Shown: positions 57,603-64,000 of the stretch, one piece after another
Layout: each line of letters begins with the position of its first letter
Position numbering within the stretch: position 1 is the first letter of the stretch
Origin: a cf. Phormidesmis sp. LEGE 11477
GTDB lineage: Bacteria > Cyanobacteriota > Cyanobacteriia > Phormidesmidales > Phormidesmidaceae
Direction: 5' to 3'
Length of the DNA: 64,000 bases
Assembly: GCF_015207105.1 (NCBI RefSeq)
Contig: NZ_JADEXO010000005.1
Span: 1-64,000, forward strand
The notes under the pieces: model-generated
Told to the model about the DNA's origin: nothing
Databases searched by the model: none
What the model saw: only the letters and a program-made list of their open reading frames with translations
Position numbers and translations under genes: made by a program

Positions 57603-58865
57603 ATGAACTACGGTTGCCAACAAGATAGACTGTATCTGCCTACTTTCGAACAGTCGGTCATCGAGTACCTTTGTCGTCAGGCAAACAGTTTAGGCAACTG
57701 TGCTATCTATGCGCTTAAGCGAGCTACCCGTCAGGCAAATCGAGTCGATAGCAACTACTACGAACTAGACAAGCATCTAAAAGAGAATCGACACTACAAA
57801 GCGTTGTTCTCTCAGACTGCTCAGCAAACGTTGATGGGTGTCTGTGAGTCGTTCAAGTCGTATAGCGAACTGTTGCAGAAGTGGTATAGAGGTGAGCTGT
57901 CCGATCAGCCCAAGCCACCGCACTATCGGAAGTCAGGCGGGCTGGCAGGCTTCTCGTATCCAGCTCAGCATTTGGGCCTAAACGAGACGATAGAAACCGG
58001 ACTGATTCGCCTACCGTTAGGCGCGACGATTAAGCGCTTAGAAGGCATCAGCGAGATCTACATCCCAGCACCTACAAACATTCATCCCGAGCGAATCAGA
58101 GAAGTGCGTATCTTCCCTCGCAATCGGTGCTTCTACGTCGAGTGGATCTATCGGCGCGAAGTCAAGCGCTATGAGCTGAATCCTAAGAACGCTCTCGGCA
58201 TTGACCCAGGGGTAAGGAACTGGCTAACCTGCGTGAGCAATCGCGGCGATAGCTTCATCATCGACGGCAAGCAACCTAACTGTTGGAACCATACCCTGAA
58301 CCGTGAGTTAGCGAAGCACAACAAAGGCTATTGGTCTAAGAAACTAGCGCTGATGACGGAGAAGCGCAATCGACGCCTGCGCGACTACATCAACAAGGCA
58401 GCGCGGCGGATTGCTAACTACTGCGTTGCCAACGATATTGGCACGGTTGTCTTTGGCTGGAATCAGGGGGCAAAAACCAGCGTCAATATTGGCAAGCGCA
58501 ACAATCAAAACTTTGTGCAGCTACCGACTGCTAAACTGAAGAATCGATTGAAGGCGGTACTCGAAGAAATTGGAGTGCGCTTTGTTGAGACTGAAGAGTC
58601 CTATACCTCTAAAGCCTCATTTCTAGATGGCGATAGTCTACCTGTTTACGGTGAGAAACCCGACGACTGGCAGCCATCAGGAAAGCGCACAATCACCAAG
58701 CTCTATCGAACTGCACAAGGTTGGATAATCAGTGCTGATTGCAATGGCGCAGCCAACATTCTACGAAAAGTGGCCTCAATCTTAGGTCTCGACCTGAGTG
58801 AGATAACCAGGGGCGCTGTGACGCGCCCGTTAAGACTAAACCTATATCCAACAGTATTCGTTTAG
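57603..58865 (+). CDS. tnpB: TnpB RNA-guided nuclease without the usual zinc ribbon
   Basis: A 420-residue TnpB. The RuvC catalytic set is visible: Asp in GIDPGVRNW, Glu in ETEESYTSK, and Asp in SADCNGAANIL. Between the last two, where most TnpB have a CxxC...CxxC zinc ribbon, there is FLDGDSLPVYGEKPDDW and no cysteine pair. This matches a common cyanobacterial TnpB subgroup I remember. The gene ends 41 bases before the right boundary, so the guide RNA (omega RNA) would overlap its 3' end and the right-end hairpin. Confidence 0.92.
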   Translation: MNYGCQQDRLYLPTFEQSVIEYLCRQANSLGNCAIYALKRATRQANRVDSNYYELDKHLKENRHYKALFSQTAQQTLMGVCESFKSYSELLQKWYRGELSDQPKPPHYRKSGGLAGFSYPAQHLGLNETIETGLIRLPLGATIKRLEGISEIYIPAPTNIHPERIREVRIFPRNRCFYVEWIYRREVKRYELNPKNALGIDPGVRNWLTCVSNRGDSFIIDGKQPNCWNHTLNRELAKHNKGYWSKKLALMTEKRNRRLRDYINKAARRIANYCVANDIGTVVFGWNQGAKTSVNIGKRNNQNFVQLPTAKLKNRLKAVLEEIGVRFVETEESYTSKASFLDGDSLPVYGEKPDDWQPSGKRTITKLYRTAQGWIISADCNGAANILRKVASILGLDLSEITRGAVTRPLRLNLYPTVFV

Positions 58866-58877
58866 GGCTTAATGAAG

Positions 58878-58898
58878 CCTCGTCCTTCTAGGGCGGGG
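58878..58898 (+). ncRNA. right-end hairpin, probable 3' scaffold of the TnpB guide RNA
   Basis: CCTCGTCC pairs with GGGCGGGG (with wobbles) around TTCTA, eight bases before the element's right end. In known TnpB systems the guide RNA covers this end and its guide is the flanking DNA; here that would be the vapC sequence beginning at 58907. The RNA's 5' limit cannot be seen. Confidence 0.6.
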
Positions 58899-58906
58899 AG
58901 AGTCAC

Positions 58907-59128
58907 CTTGAAACACAGGATTACGTTGAACTCACGCCTTCTTCGTGGCAAGAGGCTGCACGCATCTACTACGATTTGCGCCGCCAAGGACTTACCGTTC
59001 GCAGCCCAATCGATTGCTGTATTGCCCAAGTAGCCCTAGAACATAATTTACTTTTAATTCACAACGATCGCGACTTTGAAACCATTGCTCAAGTGCGATC
59101 TCTCCAAAACTTCCGTTTTCAGCCTTGA
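58907..59128 (+). pseudogene. vapC: vapC toxin, 3' part (interrupted by IS605 element)
   Basis: The last 73 codons of the VapC PIN domain, beginning LETQDYVELTPSSWQEA and carrying the remaining acidic residues in SPIDCCIAQVALEHN and IHNDRDFETIA. With the 5' part it makes a 132-residue toxin of normal length with no other lesion. Alone it lacks a start codon. Confidence 0.88.
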
Positions 59129-59318
59129 ATCTTCTAATCTTACTTGAAGGCTAACAGTGAAGTAATCTAGCTAACACTACATCGGTGCGGACGGAACAGA
59201 GGTTGTTGGTTAGGCTCTAGGATGATCTGCCGCCACACAACTTCACTGTTAGCAGACCGTGCATCCAGCGTTCACGGTCATTAGACTCACGCACACAGCG
59301 AAGATAGAGACTCGTGAA

Positions 59319-59810
59319 CTATGCCGTTCTCACTAGCACCTGAGCGTCTTCAATCCTTGCTTCGTATGTGGCTAAAGCTTCGGTAGCTGGCCCTTCGGTG
59401 GCTTCGCCGCTAGCGCTGAACTTGGAACCGTGACAGGGGCAAGCAAATTCTGAACTTTCCCAAGCAACGCTGCAACCTTGGTGAGTGCAGGTTGAATTAA
59501 ACGCAACGACGCTATCTGCATTGGCTGGATCGCGAATAGCAATCACTGGGCCACCCGCGAAGGATTTATCAGATAAAAATCCAGCGCTATCTAGATCTGC
59601 GACACTACCAAGCGGGGCAAAACCGTCTTCTCGAACACTGCTATCGGCTGCTTCAGTAGCAGCACAGGGATCAGCTGCACAGGGATCGGCTGCAGCTTCG
59701 TCTATAGCTTCTGGTTCTTCGACAGCGGGGGTGCAGGCTGCGATCGCAACGGGCAAAGACGAAGCCATAAAGCCAACGCCTACCCAATTCATAAATGCTC
59801 TACGCTTCAT
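59319..59810 (-). CDS. Tat-exported Rieske-type [2Fe-2S] protein
   Basis: A 163-residue protein. The N-terminus has a twin-arginine pattern (MKRRAFMNW), a hydrophobic stretch and a possible lipobox ending in AAC. An acidic Ala-rich linker with a DPCAA duplication precedes a Rieske domain with CTHQGCSV and CPCHGSKF, giving the two Cys and two His ligands. It is not the cytochrome b6f Rieske protein PetC, which has a membrane anchor and different context; it resembles soluble arsenite-oxidase-type or stand-alone Rieske proteins. It lies 129 bases downstream of the cytochrome c maturation genes on the same strand. Confidence 0.9.
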   Translation of the reverse strand: MKRRAFMNWVGVGFMASSLPVAIAACTPAVEEPEAIDEAAADPCAADPCAATEAADSSVREDGFAPLGSVADLDSAGFLSDKSFAGGPVIAIRDPANADSVVAFNSTCTHQGCSVAWESSEFACPCHGSKFSASGEATEGPATEALATYEARIEDAQVLVRTA

Positions 59811-59939
59811 AGTCTAATCTCTTCTAATGTCTGGTTCAACGTTTAATCAATATATCAACAGATGCCAATTTGAAATAACCAATAGCAAATGGCTCAAAAG
59901 CTTACTGGGATTCATTCTCAGGCGGGTTTTTAGTTGTCT

Positions 59940-61724
59940 TTAGGAGTTAGCGCTGGCAGTGGTCTCACCAGCACTGATTGACAACTTATTCAGCCAGCCT
60001 TTGTATCTCGCAGTTGCAGCTAATACGAACAACATATCCAGGCCGATAACGCTCGCTATCATCCACTCAGAGCCGCCCGTCCCAAAGCCGTAGCTGTGTA
60101 GACCCGTTCCCAATACAAAGTTCACACCGTACCAAGCCATCAGCACTGCGTTGAAAGCCGCCACACTGGCAACGCTGATGCCAAAGTTGCCAATCCAGCC
60201 GACTAAACGACCGTGTAGCGGCACCAGATAACACAGCAAAGCGATCAGCGCCCAAGTCTCTTTGGGGTCCCATCCCCAGAAACGTCCCCAAGAAAAATGC
60301 GCCCAGATACCGCCCAAGATAATGCCTGCGGTCAGTAGCAGTACGCCGACCTGCAGCACCCGGTAGTTGAGCTGCGAGAGTAGATGAATTCTAGCCTTGG
60401 CGCTGGGCGTAAACAGATAGCTACCGAGCGCAACGTGGCCAATGCCGAGTGCCAGAGCAAAGCTAGCATAGCTCAGGGCAATGGTAGGCACGTGAATACT
60501 TAGCCAAAAATTGTCTCGTAAAACGGGAACCAGCGGAGAAATGCTCGGATCTAGAACAGCAGGCAGACTATCGGCCAGAATCAGGCAGATCACGGCGAGC
60601 GGGGCCGCAGCTAGCAGATAGTATTTGGCCCGGTAGATTAGCTCGAAAATGAGCGCGATCGCGGCAATGCCAAACCCGACCCAGATCACCGATTCATACA
60701 TATTGGTCACTGGCGGACGATCGGCAATCTGCATCCGCAGCAAAAACCCGTAGCTTTGCACAATCACACCACCGACAAACAGTCCAATCGCGCTCCAGTA
60801 CAGCTCCACCGGCTTTATCCATACGGTTGCTAACATGACGATAAACGCAATTCCATACAGCTTCCAAGCGCTAGCAAAGGGATGAAAGTGATTGAAAAAG
60901 ACTTCTTTGTCCATCACGCCGACTACCGGATACACCACTGGACTGAGGGTACGAAGATCGGACGTTAGCTGAGCGGCTAGGGTGCTGAGCCCAGAGAGAG
61001 AATCCGGCTGTGCGAGGAATCGCTGTTTCATCGCAGTGAAGTTGGACAGTAGCGGTGCGATCGCCTCTGCTGAATACAGCGATTCTTCTGAAATGCCCAT
61101 CCACTTGCCCTTCACGTCGGTTGGATGAGGGACAATTGCGATCGCATTGTCATCGACAGAACCCAGCATCAGCGTCAGCCGATCTTCTATCGTTATCGCT
61201 TCTCGCTCATTTCGACTGAGATCTGCGCCTTCGAGATCTTTTTTATGCGCCTCACGAACAACATCGCCTAGCGCCTGATTCGTCATCAGCGTCTGAAAAG
61301 AGAAATACTTTTGATCCGGGTCAAGACCTACTTTCTCCTTCAATGGCCTATAGCTAAAAAGAACAAAAGGCGCTTGGTTCCAGTCGCGATTGTTCAACCA
61401 TAGAGACATAAACGCTGTCATCGAATCTTCGACAATGCCATCGTGCCGATAAACAGTAGCGCCATGAATCTTAGCCACCGTTTCTTGCGCCACTGTATCT
61501 AGCGGTTTCTTGCGCCCGCCTTGCTGCACCACTATGGTTTCTAATGGATTCAAGGGCGATGGCTGAAATTGGCTAAACGGTAAGGCGATCAGCAGCAGCC
61601 CCAGGGTCAAACCAATGGCAAATTTTATCAGCTTTATCATTGAGATAGTCTCGTTTTGACTGTCGTCGAGCTGATGGGCAAGCGGATCTTGGCTTTTCAC
61701 CTTTTGCTGGGAAGAAGCAGTCAT
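59940..61724 (-). CDS. ccsA: CcsA-type cytochrome c synthase subunit with long N-terminal region
   Basis: A 594-residue heme-handling membrane protein of system II cytochrome c maturation. The C-terminal half is a typical CcsA with the tryptophan-rich WGRFWGWDPKETW motif and flanking His residues (SIHVPTIALSY; HFSW), in about eight helices. The first 300 residues are extra: one membrane helix near residue 35, then an exported domain opened by QQGGRKKPLDTVAQE, a motif I associate with CcsA relatives in Bacteroidetes and Planctomycetes, not with the short (about 340-residue) cyanobacterial CcsA. The ResB-like gene is eight bases upstream. Confidence 0.9.
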   Translation of the reverse strand: MTASSQQKVKSQDPLAHQLDDSQNETISMIKLIKFAIGLTLGLLLIALPFSQFQPSPLNPLETIVVQQGGRKKPLDTVAQETVAKIHGATVYRHDGIVEDSMTAFMSLWLNNRDWNQAPFVLFSYRPLKEKVGLDPDQKYFSFQTLMTNQALGDVVREAHKKDLEGADLSRNEREAITIEDRLTLMLGSVDDNAIAIVPHPTDVKGKWMGISEESLYSAEAIAPLLSNFTAMKQRFLAQPDSLSGLSTLAAQLTSDLRTLSPVVYPVVGVMDKEVFFNHFHPFASAWKLYGIAFIVMLATVWIKPVELYWSAIGLFVGGVIVQSYGFLLRMQIADRPPVTNMYESVIWVGFGIAAIALIFELIYRAKYYLLAAAPLAVICLILADSLPAVLDPSISPLVPVLRDNFWLSIHVPTIALSYASFALALGIGHVALGSYLFTPSAKARIHLLSQLNYRVLQVGVLLLTAGIILGGIWAHFSWGRFWGWDPKETWALIALLCYLVPLHGRLVGWIGNFGISVASVAAFNAVLMAWYGVNFVLGTGLHSYGFGTGGSEWMIASVIGLDMLFVLAATARYKGWLNKLSISAGETTASANS

Positions 61725-61732
61725 GAGTAGTT

Positions 61733-63619
61733 TTATCTCCCTAATAAGGCATTGAATAGTGGAATCGAGTGCGGCATTGAAGCAGCAGCGGCATCTTCTG
61801 CTTCAGGCGTTTCGAGTAAATCGGTAACCCCTTTAAACTGTTTAGTTAGCTTCTTAGCAACGGCGCGCCCGTAGAACATGGTCGCCACGCCAGCAGTGAC
61901 CATTGCTGACCCTAGCCATGTCAGCCCAGTCACCCACCAGGGTTCTCTCTTAATCTGCAAAGTAGACTGACTCAGATCGCCTGGATTCCAAGAGGCTTGA
62001 GCAATTTTCCAACCTCTAAACCAGGTAGGATGATTCATCCAAACGCTGCGATCGCTGACTGTATAGCTATCCAAATCGCTGTCTGATTCGTTTGGCCCGA
62101 TCAAAGAAACCTCACTGGTCCACATCGCGACCGACTCACTGCCCTCATTGCGCTCGACGATAAAGTCATTGAGCTTCAGGCTAAACGGTAGCTGCAAGAG
62201 CTTTGGACTAAAGGCAACAAACCAGTCACCTGCTTCGCTATCAATCGCCGTGGGCCGTCCCCAAGGAATCCAGACGGGTTTGCCCGCCTCTCCTACAGAG
62301 ACAAGCAATGCTGGCTCACCTGCTGTTGGCGAACCCGCTAGAGATCGCTGCGGCAGGGGCACAATCTCTCTTTCTACGGTGGCAAAAGGAATATAGTCGG
62401 CCAGCGTCACTTCAAAATCCGCCCAGCCAGGAACAACAGAATCGCCGATAGCGATCGCGCCTGACTTGAATCCTTTAGAAGATTTCGCGGCGTAGTGAAG
62501 GGCACCTTTTTGGTCGACTATCAAACGAAAAAAGGCAGTTGGCGCAGGGTTAGTGATAATTTCATAGTCAACATCGAAAAGGGGGGCAATAGGGTCTCCT
62601 TCTGTTGAATTTCGAATGGACTCAAATCCAGGATTGCCAAAGACAAACCAACTTTCGCTCGATTTACCGTTGGTGACCATGAGCTGAACGGCAGGGTTGC
62701 GGAGCGAGTCGGTGGCACTCACTGGCTGACGGTTGCCGTCTAATCGAAAATCTGGCCAAAAGCCAACAGTCTGAACGCTCAAGGTCTGTCCCTGCGCGTT
62801 TAGCTCGAGAGATTTGCCCAGATCTTGATCAATGTCAATCGTGCGCGACTGACCTAGCCATGAGATAGTGACTTCCCCATGCTGCTTAGCCACAGGGCTT
62901 TCTGCGGGTGGAGTCAGCGCAGCGACCAGTTCGTCAGCGGTTTGTGCCTTGACTAGCTGAAGCTCGGCTGGGCCGATGTCGATTGTATCGTAGGCCGCTG
63001 GCGCAGCCGCTAGCCATCGCTCTAAAGACTGACCCATGCGATCGCTCTTTAGCACCAGTCGAACAGCCGGGTTTTCGATCTTTCCACCTGTCGCAAACCG
63101 CACGGTACTAATCGCATTGTCGCTATAGCCCAGCAGCGAAAGCCCACCGACCTGACTAGGAACAACCGTGCCATCCGCTTTAATAAAGAGAGAGGCTTGT
63201 TCAGAAGGTTGACCAGGAGCGGCCACTTCGACTAGATCGCCATCGACTCTTAGCGTACTCACCGGGCCTGCGTCAGTGCGAGCAAGCATCATCCCTTCCA
63301 CGCTGAGATGAATCACCGCTGCCGAACCCGCGATAATCACCACCAACCCCCAGTGGGTAATGGCAAATCCAATTTTACGCGCACCCTTCCAGGGATAGCG
63401 TAAGAGCGTAGAAGTCCCTAGGTTGACCGCCAGCAAAAACATCAGTCCACCAAACCAGGGACTCTTGTAGATTTCTTGCTGAACCACAGCCGAGCCGACT
63501 TCAGCTTCGTAGAATGTTGCGCCGATTAATATGGTTGCGATCGCAACCAACAAAGGCACAGCTAACTTAATAGACCCCAAAGATTTAGCCAGATTGACTT
63601 TAGCCAGATTGACTGTCAT
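61733..63619 (-). CDS. ccs1: ResB/Ccs1-like cytochrome c maturation protein
   Basis: A 628-residue ResB-type partner of CcsA. Three membrane helices at the N-terminus (LAVPLLVAIATILIGATF; FGGLMFLLAVNLGTSTLL; FAITHWGLVVIIAGSAAVI), a large exported domain (about residues 105-560), and a last helix near residue 580 before a cytoplasmic tail. THWG carries the likely heme-ligand His. The first residues have a duplicated VNLAK from a 14-base direct repeat. It forms an operon with ccsA, and perhaps the Rieske gene. It is longer and diverged from cyanobacterial Ccs1. Confidence 0.85.
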   Translation of the reverse strand: MTVNLAKVNLAKSLGSIKLAVPLLVAIATILIGATFYEAEVGSAVVQQEIYKSPWFGGLMFLLAVNLGTSTLLRYPWKGARKIGFAITHWGLVVIIAGSAAVIHLSVEGMMLARTDAGPVSTLRVDGDLVEVAAPGQPSEQASLFIKADGTVVPSQVGGLSLLGYSDNAISTVRFATGGKIENPAVRLVLKSDRMGQSLERWLAAAPAAYDTIDIGPAELQLVKAQTADELVAALTPPAESPVAKQHGEVTISWLGQSRTIDIDQDLGKSLELNAQGQTLSVQTVGFWPDFRLDGNRQPVSATDSLRNPAVQLMVTNGKSSESWFVFGNPGFESIRNSTEGDPIAPLFDVDYEIITNPAPTAFFRLIVDQKGALHYAAKSSKGFKSGAIAIGDSVVPGWADFEVTLADYIPFATVEREIVPLPQRSLAGSPTAGEPALLVSVGEAGKPVWIPWGRPTAIDSEAGDWFVAFSPKLLQLPFSLKLNDFIVERNEGSESVAMWTSEVSLIGPNESDSDLDSYTVSDRSVWMNHPTWFRGWKIAQASWNPGDLSQSTLQIKREPWWVTGLTWLGSAMVTAGVATMFYGRAVAKKLTKQFKGVTDLLETPEAEDAAAASMPHSIPLFNALLGR

Positions 63620-64000
63620 GTGCCAAAAAGATTTTAGATAAAAAGAATAACAAACGTCAGCATTGGGCTAGTCGAACCAATAGCTGATTCATGACTGAGT
63701 ATCTTCCAAAAGAGATACGTCCGAACTAAATACAATAATCAACACAGTTCCTTACTTCTTTTGTATCAAAAGCTGCATAATCTAACTGGCAAATTCATTT
63801 TTTGCATAGCTTTATCGCATTTAGCGCATCAGTAATGAAATCGCTTTGCAAGTAGAGATCTAGGCTACGTATGTTTCTATAGCAAGCACCTCCTTACAAC
63901 AAAAACAAACATCCGCCGTCCGCCGCAGCGTTTATAACGCGGCATCAGAGCCTTCCTGACAAACAAGGCTCTACTAGTTATTTGACAAATATGCGTATTC
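63620..64000. other. region upstream of the cytochrome c maturation operon
   Basis: About 380 bases with no gene identified. It should contain the minus-strand promoter of the operon. An AAGGAGGTG-like sequence on the minus strand near 63890 is not followed by a usable frame. The right end may hold the promoter of a gene outside the window. Confidence 0.4.

Larger units (their letters stand above)
57019..58906. mobile_element. IS200/IS605-family insertion sequence inside vapC
   Basis: A 1888-base element deduced from the vapC frame: joining 57018 to 58907 gives STY-LETQDY in one continuous toxin. It has divergent tnpA and tnpB. Both ends carry matching subterminal hairpins with GGGCGGGG arms (57054-57074 and 58878-58898), as needed for single-strand HUH transposition. 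There is no target duplication and no terminal inverted repeat, as expected. The left flank ends in CTTAT (likely target) and the right end in TCAC (likely cleavage motif). Boundaries are inferred to within a few bases. Confidence 0.88.

Overview
This window is a cyanobacterial chromosome segment. The split RNA polymerase genes rpoB-rpoC1-rpoC2 preceded by hisD-rpsT-tatD, a CAAD/CurT-type thylakoid-curvature protein, ExoD, SLH and ELWxxDGT proteins, and very frequent GCGATCGC (HIP1) palindromes all point there. The large caspase/STAND/WD40 repertoire suggests a filamentous or morphologically complex lineage (Leptolyngbya-like); this last point is inference.

Layout. 1-5.2 kb: a small membrane protein, a PAS-GGDEF-EAL c-di-GMP protein and an SbcC-type ATPase without a visible zinc hook. 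5.3-17.3 kb: a cluster of three caspase-fold (orthocaspase) proteins with different partner domains: caspase-STAND-TM, caspase-alpha/beta hydrolase-TM, and caspase-STAND-TM-WD40. 17.7-31.3 kb: housekeeping core (hisD, rpsT, tatD, rpoB, rpoC1, rpoC2) closed by a strong bidirectional hairpin terminator. 31.4-38.2 kb: a Deg/HtrA protease, a thioredoxin-like lipoprotein, HflX, a CurT-like protein with its own terminator, and conserved proteins of unknown function. 38.5-39.3 kb: a PrlF/YhaV-type toxin-antitoxin pair. 39.4-52.9 kb: ExoD, SLH/ELWxxDGT protein, GNAT, cyclase, SpoIID-like protein, NAD(P)-binding protein, an orphan RelN-type antitoxin with a decayed RelE toxin, ABC exporter, CutA, methyltransferase, gamma-glutamyltransferase and DUF952 protein.

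52.9-59.2 kb is an accessory island. It starts with gene debris, then a tightly packed, visibly A+T-richer three-gene cassette without GCGATCGC sites: a small P-loop ATPase/kinase, a 508-aa PIN + GNAT-like + PUA/EVE-like fusion, and an overlapping ASCH protein. A GFA-family protein, a fragment resembling a DUF697/GTPase C-terminus, and a vapBC module follow. The vapC toxin is split by an IS200/IS605 element (tnpA and tnpB divergent, matched hairpins at both ends); joining the flanks restores the toxin frame exactly.

59.3-63.6 kb, minus strand: a Rieske protein and a two-gene cytochrome c maturation unit (ResB/Ccs1-like and a CcsA with an unusually long N-terminal region). The most interesting parts are the ATPase-PIN/GNAT/PUA-ASCH cassette, the orthocaspase cluster, and the IS605-in-vapC arrangement, in which the predicted TnpB guide would match the toxin gene itself.
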